A DNA stretch of 59,963 bases from an uncultured bacterium (GTDB lineage: Bacteria; Myxococcota_A; UBA9042; PHBI01). Under the pieces are notes generated by a model. The model worked only from the letters and a program-made list of their open reading frames with translations. It had not been told where the DNA came from and ran no database searches. Location of the stretch: assembly GCA_938040325.1 (NCBI GenBank), contig CALHXW010000228.1, positions 1 through 59,963 of the forward strand, read 5' to 3'. Below, in pieces: positions 52,801 through 59,963 of the stretch. Each line of letters begins with the position of its first letter. The stretch's first letter is position 1. A program made the translations under genes and the position numbers.

Positions 52801-55800
52801 TGCAGACCGGCTCGTCGGTGGTGCAGCCGCTGTCGATGTCAGCGCCGGGTGCGGTGTCCTCACACGTCACGACCTCGAAGGTGTGGCTCGTGCAGGCTTT
52901 TCGCAGGCCCGACGTGATGGTTGCAATCGCCGTGTAGGTGCCGGTGGTCAGGCCGCTGACGCTGTCGGCCGGACACGACCACTGGGTCCCGCTGACGACG
53001 CCGGTGCAGGTGCCTGTGTAGCCACTCGCGCTTGTCACGGTCACGAAGACCAGGGCACCGTCGGGCGCATTCGCCGAGCCGCTGAGCGTGGTCGAGCTGC
53101 CGACAAGCGTCGCGCCGGGCGTGCCGATGGACACCGAGACGGTCAGCGCAATCTGCGCCGTTGGCGACGGGATCTGGGGCAGGCCGAGCTTGGACGTACA
53201 GCCCGCGGGCGGCGTGAGGCCGTTGTACATGAAGCCGCAGGCGGCGCCGGCGGCGTTCGGATCCGTCACGACGTGGACACCACCGCTGTTGCGACCGTTG
53301 ACGTAGATCTTGCCGTCGGGACCGAGGCGGCCGTCGCCGTGCGTGTAGCGTGGCGTAACGCTGCTCAGCTCTGTGAAGACGCCGTTGTCGAAGTTGTACT
53401 GGTGGAACGAGCCGGTGTTGCCGTTCTTGGTCAGCGACGAGAAGTAGAGCTTGGAGTCATCGGGCGAGAAGACGCCGCCGTAGTACTCGGTTGTGTAGGT
53501 CGCAACCAGCTCGGTTCGGTTCGTCAGCGCGCCGGTTCCGCGGTCGAAGTCCCAGCTGGCGATGGCGCCGCCGTTGTTGCCCGACATCACGAGCTTGTCG
53601 CCAGCATGCGTGGCGGTGAAGAGGTGCCAGCCGTTGGTCCAAACGCTGAGCTGGCTGTCGATGACCGTTGGCGCACCGAGGCCCGTCGTCGTGATCGGCA
53701 GCACGTAGATGTCGAAGCGCCCGCTGACTAGCAGCCAGCCGTCGACCCCGTTGAGGTGCGGAATGAAGAGCATGCCCTCGGTGCCTGGCCGAGCCGTGGT
53801 GCCAATGGGCACATCGATCGGCATCCCTGCGGGCACGGCGCCGTTGTCGAGGTTGAACTCTTGATAGGTCAGCTTCAGCGTCGTCTGGTGGCTGTGCCCG
53901 AAGACGAACACGTGGCCTGGCCGCCCTGGGACCGGTGCGATCACGCCCGAGTGCAGCGACGAGGGGTGGCCGCCGAGCCCCGTTGAGATCTGGTCGCCCG
54001 CGCCATCCCAGACCGTGTTGCCGTCGCTGTAGATCAGCAGCTCGCCGGTCTCGGGGTCCGAGAACGCCGTGGAGCCCTCGCCGGTGTCGATCGACGGATC
54101 GGTGGTGAACGAGAGGTTGAGGTCGCTGTCCCAGCTGAGCCGGCACAGTCCGCCGAACGGCCAGACGTCGGCGTGGCGCGAGCGCTCCTCGTTGATGGTG
54201 CCGTCGTCGCAGTCGACGAAGTAGCACTCGTTGTTGGGGCTGCACGCCATGGTCCCCGGGCAGTCGGCGTCCTCGGTGCAGCCGACACAGTCGCCGCCTG
54301 CCACCGAGGTGTCGCAGGTCGGGGTGGCGTCATCGCAGCCGCCGTCGATAGCTCCTGGCTCTGAGTCGTCTTCGCAGACGACGCATGACGTCTCGGCGCC
54401 GCCAACGGCGCACTCAGACGTCGGCTCGGCGCAGCCCGCGTCGACGACCTCGTGGGTGCCGGTGTCCGCGCAGTTGTCGACGCGGAACTTGTGGCCGCTG
54501 CACGCGCTGCGCGTCTGGTAGGTGACCGTGGCGATCGCGTTGTAGTCGCCAACGATGAGGCCCGTCAGGCCGTCGACCGGGCACGACCACGCGAGGCCCG
54601 CGACCGTTGCGCTGCACGTCGCGCTGTAGCCGTTGGGGCCTGTGACGGTGACGAAGACGGTCGCACCATCGGGTGCGTCTGCGTTGCCGCTGACCGTTGA
54701 GGTGGTGACTCCGGAGCCGATGTAGACCACGCTGGGCGGGGACGTCACGCTTACCTCTGGGTTGATCGAGAGGCTCGAGGTGACCGACGGCACTTGGGTC
54801 ATACCCAGGCGAGTGGTACAGCCGGCGGGCTGAGTGAGCTCTTGGAAGCCAAAGTTGCAGGCAGCGCCGGCGAGGTCGGGGTCGCTGATGACGTGCACGG
54901 AGTTGGTCGTGTTGCCGGCGACGTAGATCTTGCCGTCGGGACCGAGCCGCGCGTCACCGTATTGGTAGCGGATGGGGTCGGTGCTCAGCTGGGTGAACTG
55001 CTGGTCGTCGAAGTTGTACTGATAGAAGCTGCTGACCGTGCCGCCTGCGGCCTCGGTGATGGCAGCGAAGTAGAACTTGCTGCCGTTCGGCGAGAAGACG
55101 CCGCCGTAGTAGTTGGTTGAGAAGGTCGCTGCGAGCGAGACCCGGTTTGAGATGGCGCCGGTGGCGGCGTCGAAGTCAAAGGCTGCGATCTCGCCGCCGT
55201 CGTTGCTCGACATGACCAAGCGGTCGTTCTGGTGGCTAGCGGCGAAGAGGCTCCAGCCTGGCACCCAAAGCGTCAAGCCGTGGGCATGCGCAACGGGCGC
55301 ACCGATGCCCGCTGCCGTGACGGGCAAGACCCAGATGTTGGTGACGCCGCTGACGAGCAGCCAGCCGTCGATCCCGTTGGCATGCGGAACATAAACCATA
55401 CCCTCGGCCGCCTCGTTGCCGGCGGCACCGACCGTGACGTCGACGGGAGCGCCAACGGGCGAGGCGCCATTGTCGAGGTCGAACTTCTGGTAGGTGATCT
55501 TGGTGCTGAGGGTGAACGAGTGGCCGATGACATAGACCTGGCCGGGCTGCGTCGGCGCGGGCACGATCACGCCCGAGTGCATGGCGGAGTCGTGGCCGCC
55601 GAGGTTGTTGCCGACAACCGTCCCGGAGCCATTCCAGACGGTGATGCCGTTGGTGTAGATGAGGAGCTCACCGGTGTCGGGATCGGAGAAGGACGCGGTG
55701 CCCTCGAACGTCATGAGGTTGGGCTCGGTGCCAAACGTCAGGTTCAGATCGGCGTCCCACGAGAGCTGACATCCGTTGCCGAAAGGCCAGACGTCGGCAT

Positions 55801-56002
55801 GGCGGGACCGCACGTCGACGTTCTCGTCGGTGCAGGCGGTGAAGTAGCAGGTCGACGTGGTGGTGTCGCAGAGCTGGCCGGTCTGGCAGTCGGCGACCGT
55901 CGTGCAGGGCGTGACCTGGGCCTGAGCCGGCACGGACAGCAGCGCGGTCGTGAACGCTGCAAGAGCGGTAGCGGATGAAAACACGGGCGCGAGTTTGCTC
56001 AT
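49817..56002 (-). CDS. 2061-aa Cys-rich MYXO-CTERM surface protein with duplicated N-terminal domain
   Basis: ATG at 56002 follows AGGGGGA. Signal peptide ends near QAQ. Two copies of a roughly 400-residue beta-propeller-like domain (both with [10 protein letters not shown], LSWDxDLNL, DxGELLIYxxGx[19 protein letters not shown]) make up residues about 40-1030. Residues about 1030-1830 are a dozen or more Cys-rich units alternating [17 protein letters not shown], CVECxxDxDCA and DDxxGEAxDSGCAEP. Next is a thrombospondin type 3 region ([26 protein letters not shown]). The end, [25 protein letters not shown] and QRRRRRLR, is a MYXO-CTERM tail. A giant anchored surface protein; ligand unknown. 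Confidence 0.88.
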   Translation of the reverse strand: MSKLAPVFSSATALAAFTTALLSVPAQAQVTPCTTVADCQTGQLCDTTTSTCYFTACTDENVDVRSRHADVWPFGNGCQLSWDADLNLTFGTEPNLMTFEGTASFSDPDTGELLIYTNGITVWNGSGTVVGNNLGGHDSAMHSGVIVPAPTQPGQVYVIGHSFTLSTKITYQKFDLDNGASPVGAPVDVTVGAAGNEAAEGMVYVPHANGIDGWLLVSGVTNIWVLPVTAAGIGAPVAHAHGLTLWVPGWSLFAASHQNDRLVMSSNDGGEIAAFDFDAATGAISNRVSLAATFSTNYYGGVFSPNGSKFYFAAITEAAGGTVSSFYQYNFDDQQFTQLSTDPIRYQYGDARLGPDGKIYVAGNTTNSVHVISDPDLAGAACNFGFQELTQPAGCTTRLGMTQVPSVTSSLSINPEVSVTSPPSVVYIGSGVTTSTVSGNADAPDGATVFVTVTGPNGYSATCSATVAGLAWSCPVDGLTGLIVGDYNAIATVTYQTRSACSGHKFRVDNCADTGTHEVVDAGCAEPTSECAVGGAETSCVVCEDDSEPGAIDGGCDDATPTCDTSVAGGDCVGCTEDADCPGTMACSPNNECYFVDCDDGTINEERSRHADVWPFGGLCRLSWDSDLNLSFTTDPSIDTGEGSTAFSDPETGELLIYSDGNTVWDGAGDQISTGLGGHPSSLHSGVIAPVPGRPGHVFVFGHSHQTTLKLTYQEFNLDNGAVPAGMPIDVPIGTTARPGTEGMLFIPHLNGVDGWLLVSGRFDIYVLPITTTGLGAPTVIDSQLSVWTNGWHLFTATHAGDKLVMSGNNGGAIASWDFDRGTGALTNRTELVATYTTEYYGGVFSPDDSKLYFSSLTKNGNTGSFHQYNFDNGVFTELSSVTPRYTHGDGRLGPDGKIYVNGRNSGGVHVVTDPNAAGAACGFMYNGLTPPAGCTSKLGLPQIPSPTAQIALTVSVSIGTPGATLVGSSTTLSGSANAPDGALVFVTVTSASGYTGTCTGVVSGTQWSCPADSVSGLTTGTYTAIATITSGLRKACTSHTFEVVTCEDTAPGADIDSGCTTDEPVCNTAEAPVECVECVIDDHCSAGSVCSDNVCVDCRDDAVGEPADSGCAEPESECKEGAGGSECVICEDDAAPGAVDGGCTSVTPACDTSNAVGTGGFVACVECLDDADCGAGTVCNTTSKTCESCTDDMAGEPADSGCAEPTSECAVATDGSGTCVVCEPDGGDGAVDGGCTAALPACIQDMTGAGTCVECTSDLDCGVDGLCDQASNTCVACLDTGSGAATDAGCFAGAKECGVDASGDAVCVVCEDDAGAGEIDGGCSATDPVCVTDDGGAPICVQCGSDDDCAGGVCSDGSCIGCSDDMTGEAADSGCAEPASECDADASGGPTCVACENDAAAGAIDGGCDATLPACDAATGAAGECVECTEDADCADGTCDLTSNTCELCADSGVGESVDLGCAEPSSECDESGASHVCVVCEDDAPAGSIDGGCDALTPACATGDGTVASVCVECQVDEDCAGGAVCDDATNTCQACLDTASGAATDTGCAVGAKECATDDAGTNACVLCQDDAVPSAIDGGCSASSPHCVGDAGDGAGGSACVVCIAETDCAEGSICDVASGQCTGCTDDGTGDAVDSGCEAPNGECAEDDQTGTSSCVPCEDDSDGTDSGCDEAAPNCVDDGTGAVSCVACSDDDDCAEGLVCAPDGACVPCIDDAPDGAVDQGCTEAAPVCVTGQTAADNACVVCTSDSGCDDGGWCLDGVCIEADVDSDSDGLTDDEEEALGTDPSDADTDNDGIDDGDEVGGGDPSTYEPGTDTNPLDADTDDDGLSDGEEMATGTDPLDGDSDGDGLGDGLESGVTDPVGGGTSDGGIDFEGTGPGFVPDGDPTTMTDPNDDDSDDDGITDGNEDANGDGAVDNTLGDSMSEGAGETDPNNADTDGDGIQDGTESGVTLPQGDDTDLGVFQPDLDPASTSDPLDLDTDDGGVDDGVEDPNFNGQVDEGETAPELNTDDAQVVDAGVLAKGGACAGGGLDLGLLVVLMSLLTAGVAAQRRRRRLR

Positions 56003-56161
56003 CGGGAGTCCCCCTGTGACGGTCGCGCATAGAGTGGCCGTCTGACTGGGACCACGCAATAGCACCAAGACGCTTTGAACGGGCTGCATGCAGTGTCGAA
56101 GGCCAATGAACGAAGCTCAACGGCCGTAGCCGCGGGTGTCACACGGCCCCGGCTTCGTTTC

Positions 56162-56192
56162 AAAAATGCCGGGCCTCTCGACAGGGCCCGGC
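56162..56192 (-). terminator. Intrinsic terminator on the minus strand
   Basis: GCCGGGCC (56168-56175) pairs with GGCCCGGC (56185-56192) over a 9-nt loop; read on the minus strand the stem is followed by ATTTTTG. Stem plus T-run is the best intrinsic terminator in the window, yet no complete minus-strand gene ends here. Confidence 0.65.
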
Positions 56193-56410
56193 TAACGGAT
56201 GCCTGCGCCCGAGACAACGACGATCCCTTTGGCTCTCGTGGGGTCGAGGACGCCAACGCCAGGAGTGTCGATGTAGGTGGTGACCTGGAGGTTGTCCAAA
56301 CGGACGTGGGCTCGAGGCCCGACGATCCGCCTATTGCCTACCTGCGCACCGAGCGCCGACACACATTCGACGCGTCGCCGCTTTTCCAGGCTCTTGTCCG
56401 CACAGAGCAT
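56192..56410 (-). pseudogene. Possible C-terminal remnant of a secreted protein gene
   Basis: A 72-codon minus-strand frame ends in a TAG stop that touches the terminator. Its C-terminal part (RAHVRLDNLQVTTY, then IDTPGVGVLDPT) resembles the last strands of concanavalin A/laminin G-like domains, which commonly end in a F/LDN-VxV motif. The N-terminal part does not look protein-like, and another minus-strand frame (56338-56589) would continue it after a shift. No ribosome site was found. Best read as the 3' end of a decayed gene. Confidence 0.35.
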
Positions 56411-56636
56411 AAAAAGTCGCTCTCAGCCAAGCTCAGCAAACCACGTGCTGTCGATCCCGCTAGCACCTGGGTTGACGCGTCGTTCGAACCCATTTCGAGC
56501 AAACTCCACCGACTCGGGAGCTCATGCGTGGCGACAGTGCCTCGGACTTGAGCGCTCGGGCACGTCGTCGTGCAACTTGCAAATGCCATCGCCAGGCGAC
56601 CAAAGTGAGTGGCTTACATTCTCACGGAGCACGTTG

Positions 56637-57698
56637 ATGGACCGCTCACTGCTTGTGCTGCTTTCACTGCTGATGCTTGGCTTGGCCCCGACGGCTAAGG
56701 CGACCGCGCCGTGCGACCGTCCGCACATCCAAGCACACCTCGCGGAGGTGCTCGCTGAGCTTGAGGCCGCCGAAGTAGGCCACCTGAGCACCACGCAGCG
56801 AGCCAACCGGCAGCGGCACATTGCGGAGCTAGCGACCTACCGCCAAGCCTGCGCGTTCCCGCGAGCCAAGGCCTTGTCCGAGTCGCACGGATTGACGACG
56901 ATGCACGGGCCAGCGACCTCCGCAAGCGAGCAGCCTCGTGCGCACGTTGTGTATCCGCGACTAGCGCCTGTGTTTGTCGATGACGCCGACGTCCACTGCG
57001 CTGTCGGCCACCTTGTTGCGCAGGACGGACGCCGCGAGCTTGTCGAGCGCGTGCGCACCACCAACAACGGTGCCTCGATTGCCGAGCTGAGTGACGACGC
57101 CGAGCTCGGCCAGTGGCTCCTCGACGCCGGCCTCACCTGGCACGAGGCTGCTCGCATCCAGCCAGGCTATTGTTACTCGCCGTCGGGCTGTTTGTGCGCC
57201 GGCCTCTATCCGGCTGCTCCTTCGGTTGCTGAAGGCACGATCATAGAGGAGAGCGCAGACGACGGAACGGCAAAGATGCGGGTCGTCCGAGTCCACGGCA
57301 GCGCGTTCACCGATGTCGGCGACACCCTCGATGTCCACCGAGCCGACGGCGACTACGTTGGCCGACAGGCTCTTGCCATCGTCAGGGGCGCCCTCCTCAC
57401 CACCCAGGTGAATCGTTTGCGACCGTGGTGGTACGAGATGGAAGACGGCACGTTTACCTGCGAGAGCAGCAACGGCAGCCGCCCGCCGCAGACCGTGACT
57501 GTGCCCGTCGACGTCTACGTCGACGCCCTGATGTCTCAGAACTGTCGCGTTGAACTCGGCAAATACGACAGCAAACTCAAGCAACAGCGCTGCGTGGGCG
57601 GTGACGAGTCCTTTTGTGCCGGTGCCTCGCCCAGCGGTTGGCCGTTGCTCCTCATGGCGAGCTGCCTAGGGTGGCTGGTCGCACGGCGCAGCGCATGA
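56637..57698 (+). CDS. Exported protein with MYXO-CTERM-like tail
   Basis: 353 aa. ATG at 56637 follows GGAG by 8 nt. Signal peptide MDRSLLVLLSLLMLGLAPTA. Residues about 20-75 are helical (HIQAHLAEVLAELEAAEVGH). Residues about 95-180 contain FVDDADVHCAVGHLVAQDGR, NNGASIAELSDDAELGQWLL and EAARIQPGYCYSP, a block I recall from many uncharacterised exported proteobacterial proteins but cannot name. A beta domain follows (MRVVRVHGSAFTDVGDTLDV). The end, FCAGASPSGWPLLLMASCLG, then WLVARRSA, fits a MYXO-CTERM tail. The next gene overlaps by ATGA. Confidence 0.75.
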   Translation: MDRSLLVLLSLLMLGLAPTAKATAPCDRPHIQAHLAEVLAELEAAEVGHLSTTQRANRQRHIAELATYRQACAFPRAKALSESHGLTTMHGPATSASEQPRAHVVYPRLAPVFVDDADVHCAVGHLVAQDGRRELVERVRTTNNGASIAELSDDAELGQWLLDAGLTWHEAARIQPGYCYSPSGCLCAGLYPAAPSVAEGTIIEESADDGTAKMRVVRVHGSAFTDVGDTLDVHRADGDYVGRQALAIVRGALLTTQVNRLRPWWYEMEDGTFTCESSNGSRPPQTVTVPVDVYVDALMSQNCRVELGKYDSKLKQQRCVGGDESFCAGASPSGWPLLLMASCLGWLVARRSA

Positions 57699-58576
57699 CA
57701 GAGCGAGCTTTAGCGCAGTCTGTCAAGACGCTGCGAGCAGGTCTCGGGCGGACGCCACGCGTGGAAGAGTTCGTGACGGTTTTCGCCCAGTGCTTGCAGC
57801 CATCGGACATCGCGGACGTTGTGGCCAGCGTCCGAGTGGAAACGCAAGCCTGCACGCACGCCGTCACGCTTGGGGACATGAGCCACTTTCCAGACCTCTA
57901 CGACCTAAGCGACCACGTCTTCACCGAGTTCTCGTGCCTGTTGAGCGACCTGCGGGGCACGGTCGAGTCCACGCTCTCCGTTGACGACCAGGCGAAAGCG
58001 CTGCTCGATCGCCTTGCCGATGACCTGAGAGCGAGCGGCGCGCTGCTCGACGTACCATCGTTGGAGACCCTTCAGCTGACACCGGTGTTCGTCGCCCGTC
58101 CGCAGCGGCGACAGCGCGCACAGCGAGGTAGCGTCATCGCTATCCCCCTTCCGACAGCGGCGAAGTACGGCGCACTCGTCATGCTGGACCGCAATAGCTT
58201 CGGCACCGCATTCGGCCTCCTCGATGCGACGTTCGACCGCCCCCCAGAGGCCATCGACGCAAGCATCGAAGGTCTCCCTTCGGCGCTTTACTGCGACGAG
58301 GAGTTCCTGCGGTCCGGACGATGGCGCATCCTGTTCCGCGACGAGCGCCTCACCGAGCGGTTTCCTCCAGATCCGGAGGTCTTCCACTCGCCCATCTTCT
58401 CGCCAGACTATGGCCCTTTCGGTCTTGCCGAGACCGCCGATGGCCGCATCCGAGAGCTGGGCGAAGCAGAGGCCCGTGAGGCCGGTGTTCTGGCGCACGA
58501 CTTCGTGCAGTTTCCGTCCGCGGAGCAAGTGGAGTACCTAGCCGAACGGCGGCTCCAGCCTGCCGGCGGCGAGTGA
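57695..58576 (+). CDS. Cytoplasmic protein with Imm26-like domain
   Basis: 293 aa, ATG at 57695 in the ATGA overlap. No signal peptide. The first half is helical (SVKTLRAGLGRTPRVEEFVT, DQAKALLDRLADDL). The second half, from about residue 145, reads RAQRGSVIAIPLPTAAKYGALVML, then GLLDATFD, then SGRWRILFRDERLTERFPPDPEVFHSP (given in part); GSVIAIPLP...YGAL resembles the opening of Imm26-type immunity proteins (GDVFAIPL...YGxGRV). If so it may protect against a toxin or inhibit a partner, but no toxin-like gene adjoins. Function unproven. Confidence 0.6.
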   Translation: MTERALAQSVKTLRAGLGRTPRVEEFVTVFAQCLQPSDIADVVASVRVETQACTHAVTLGDMSHFPDLYDLSDHVFTEFSCLLSDLRGTVESTLSVDDQAKALLDRLADDLRASGALLDVPSLETLQLTPVFVARPQRRQRAQRGSVIAIPLPTAAKYGALVMLDRNSFGTAFGLLDATFDRPPEAIDASIEGLPSALYCDEEFLRSGRWRILFRDERLTERFPPDPEVFHSPIFSPDYGPFGLAETADGRIRELGEAEAREAGVLAHDFVQFPSAEQVEYLAERRLQPAGGE

Positions 58577-58635
58577 CGAAACATGGGCCATCCTGGAGTT
58601 GATTGGCTATCGACGTGGCTATCACGACCGCTTGG

Positions 58636-58663
58636 TTGACATGAGCGCTGCGACGCGTAGGTT
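58636..58663 (+). promoter_or_regulatory. Candidate sigma-70 promoter for the RbfA-like/rtcB pair
   Basis: TTGACA at 58636-58641, a 16-nt spacer and TAGGTT at 58658-58663, about 110 nt upstream of the TTG start at 58771. The rest of the 194-bp gap shows no tRNA, no sigma-54 site with correct spacing and no other signal. Confidence 0.4.
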
Positions 58664-58770
58664 CCGCGGCGTCGATAGGAGGCACTCTTGCAGCTCGTTG
58701 TTCCCAGACTGAACTAGTTCACCCCGCAACCCGATGGTTGCATTGAATAAGTTTATCTGGAGAACACTCC

Positions 58771-59178
58771 TTGAGTCCCATCGATGAGCATCTGCTCAAG
58801 CAGATGCGTCAGCTGTGCGCTGAGCTCGACCCCGAAGACGGGATCGATCCACGTCGGCAACGTAGAAAGAGGGAGCGCCTCGGTTCGCGCTCGAATCATA
58901 AACAGTACCAGCTGTGCGGTGCGGTCTTCCGCGCCGTCAGCCTTGCATTGGAGGATAGTGAGAGCGAGGTCCTAAGGAGCCTCATGGTCCGCGACGTGTT
59001 GCCCGGCGACCGGGCAGGACCGATGCGTGTCGTGGTCGCACCGCGTGGCGACTGGTTGGCGGACGCCGACGAGATACTGGCGCTGCTGCGGGCAAACTGC
59101 GGCCGACTGCGCGAAGACGTAGCGCGCTCCGTTGAGAGGCGCTATGCGCCGCAGCTCGTGTTCGAGGTGCAGCCATGA
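58771..59178 (+). CDS. RbfA-like protein
   Basis: 135 aa, TTG at 58771 preceded by GGAG. Residues about 35-130 follow the RbfA (ribosome-binding factor A) pattern: KQYQLCGAVFRAVSLALED, LRSLMVRDVLPGDRAGPMRV where RbfA has its VxxVxxSPD strand, then DEILALLRANCGRLREDVAR and RRYAPQLVFEV matching the RbfA helix-turn (LxxxxGxLRxxIAxxLxLRxxPxLxF). RbfA is a KH-fold 30S maturation factor. Here it is not beside infB/truB but overlaps rtcB by ATGA, suggesting a separate RNA-repair role. Confidence 0.7.
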   Translation: MSPIDEHLLKQMRQLCAELDPEDGIDPRRQRRKRERLGSRSNHKQYQLCGAVFRAVSLALEDSESEVLRSLMVRDVLPGDRAGPMRVVVAPRGDWLADADEILALLRANCGRLREDVARSVERRYAPQLVFEVQP

Positions 59179-59963
59179 GCGTCAAGAGAACAGCGTGGCT
59201 GGCATATCCACTGCCGGCCGAGGTTCGTGAGCAGCTCGAGTCGCTCGAGCGACTCGACGGTGTGCGGCACATTGCGCTCATGCCCGACGTGCACCTCGCC
59301 CACGACGTGAGTGTGGGTACAGTTGTCGGCACCGAAGACGTGGTCTACCCCGCGTTCGTCGGGGGTGACATTGGCTGCGGCGTCGCGACCATGGCGTTTC
59401 GCGGCTGGAGCGCCAACAAGATCGAGCGTGCGGAAGCCGACGCGATCCTGGAGATGGCGAGGACGCTGCTCCCTGCGATGTCGAGAGCATCGAGGCATGC
59501 AGCGCTCTGGCCGCGAGAGCTCGACGCTGGACTCTCACATCCCAAGCTCGAGTCACTGAAGCGGCGCAACGGCAAGCGGCAGCTCGGCACGATTGGACGC
59601 GGCAACCACTTTACCGAGCTGCAGCTCGACGACACCGGCTGTCTTTGGGCGCTCGTTCACACGGGCTCGCGCTGTATGGGCCCCGCCATTCGCGACCTGC
59701 ACACCGGCGGTGAGCGGCTGCGGGGGCTGATGGCGACGTCAGCAGCCGGACGCGACTACCTCGCGGACGCAGAGTGGGCGGTGACGTTCGCACGCGCCAA
59801 TCGCGCGAGCCTCATCGCAAGCCTGGCGGCCATCGTGGAGCGAGTGCTTGGGGCCGTGCCTGTCGCGGAGTCGTACCTCGACTGCACGCACAACTCGGTG
59901 ACGCGTGAGAGCGGCCTCTGGGTCCACCGAAAGGGCGCCATCCCTGCGGGTGACATGGAGTCG
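59175..59963 (+). CDS. rtcB: RtcB family RNA ligase, N-terminal part (cut by window edge)
   Basis: 263 residues present; the gene continues beyond the window. ATG at 59175 overlaps the RbfA-like stop. RtcB joins RNA ends carrying 2',3'-cyclic or 3'-phosphate to 5'-OH ends using GTP and Mn2+. Visible motifs: MPDVHLAHDVSVGTV, GGDIGCG with metal-binding Asp 65/Cys 68, GTIGRGNHFTELQ with Asn 144/His 145, VHTGSRCMG with His 162, and near the edge HNSV...WVHRKGAIPAG. The guanylylated His lies further on. It starts at the protein-fold core without the extra N-terminal segment of the longer archaeal enzymes, fitting the shorter bacterial RtcB2-like form. Confidence 0.9.
   Translation, partial: MSVKRTAWLAYPLPAEVREQLESLERLDGVRHIALMPDVHLAHDVSVGTVVGTEDVVYPAFVGGDIGCGVATMAFRGWSANKIERAEADAILEMARTLLPAMSRASRHAALWPRELDAGLSHPKLESLKRRNGKRQLGTIGRGNHFTELQLDDTGCLWALVHTGSRCMGPAIRDLHTGGERLRGLMATSAAGRDYLADAEWAVTFARANRASLIASLAAIVERVLGAVPVAESYLDCTHNSVTRESGLWVHRKGAIPAGDMES

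Larger units (their letters stand above)
56003..56636. other. Intergenic region with possible gene remnant
   Basis: 634 bp. Holds the leader of the giant gene, the terminator at 56162-56192 and the orphan minus-strand frame at 56192-56410. The rest to 56636 gives no supported gene; a GGAG site precedes the ATG at 56637. Confidence 0.45.

Noticed and set aside
52268..53731. Plus-strand frame of 487 codons opposite the giant surface gene
   Set aside because: Antisense shadow with no domain; the minus strand shows clear duplicated domains.
56003..56130. Sigma-54-like site upstream of the 2061-aa gene (TTGGCCTTCGACACTGCA on the minus strand)
   Set aside because: GG-to-GC distance is 11 nt, not 10, and the -24 box lacks the CAC.
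58577..58770. Sigma-54 promoter expected before an rtcB operon (RtcR control)
   Set aside because: Candidates here (TTGGTTGACATGAGCGCTGC and GGCACTCTTGC) have 11 and 7 nt between GG and GC instead of 10.

Overview
The window is GC-rich bacterial DNA and fits a member of the Myxococcota (old deltaproteobacterial myxobacteria or a close relative). The reasons are four proteins ending in a MYXO-CTERM-type tail (Gly/Cys patch, one hydrophobic segment, Arg cluster), very many lipoproteins with Asp/Thr-rich stalks, giant Cys-rich, thrombospondin type 3 and EGF-like surface proteins, several ECF sigma factors, and sigma-54 promoters. No rRNA, tRNA, CRISPR array or transposase gene was found. More than half of the roughly 42 genes encode exported proteins.

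Layout. 1-7042: a cut-off lipoprotein, a DUF2330/MYXO-CTERM protein behind a consensus-like sigma-54 promoter, a metzincin-like protease with Cys-rich repeats, and a three-gene overlapping operon (Lys/Ala-rich protein, small lipoprotein, outer-membrane barrel). 7041-9950: a 152-bp fold-back element, an ECF sigma/anti-sigma (DUF4384-like) pair, two small exported proteins, and the remnant of a caspase-barrel gene. 9991-15723: a thrombospondin type 3 lipoprotein and an unrecognised secreted/membrane pair. 16337-20195: a second, complete sigma / lipoprotein / zinc-finger anti-sigma-DUF4384 / caspase operon. 20272-24492: a lipoprotein and an FG-GAP/UnbV/EGF MYXO-CTERM protein. 24687-29597: a seven-gene operon of ECF sigma factor, anti-sigma-like protein, YtfI/DUF2953-like membrane protein, two GerW/YtfJ-like proteins and two MDR oxidoreductases. 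29640-40227: Kazal/P-domain lipoprotein, speD, acyl-CoA synthetase, Asp/Cys-repeat lipoprotein, alpha/beta hydrolase, unknown lipoprotein. 40376-43568: a glutamate/cysteine-sulfinate decarboxylase-like gene between two duplicated Spy/CpxP-like genes, each with its own sigma-54 promoter and similar 3' hairpin. 43930-56002: secreted aldo/keto reductase, a 1214-aa collagen-like protein, a small lipoprotein and a 2061-aa Cys-rich MYXO-CTERM protein. 56003-59963: a possible gene remnant with a good terminator, a MYXO-CTERM protein overlapping an Imm26-like protein, and an RbfA-like gene overlapping rtcB, which runs off the window.

The most unusual candidates are (1) the sigma-controlled YtfI/GerW-like/oxidoreductase operon, because the YtfI-YtfJ pair is known from endospore formers; (2) two related ECF sigma/DUF4384 modules, one with an intact caspase gene and one with only the caspase gene's 3' end left; (3) the sigma-54-driven Spy-like duplication around a PLP decarboxylase; and (4) three non-coding repeat families. 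All function calls rest on reading motifs by eye; no database search was possible.
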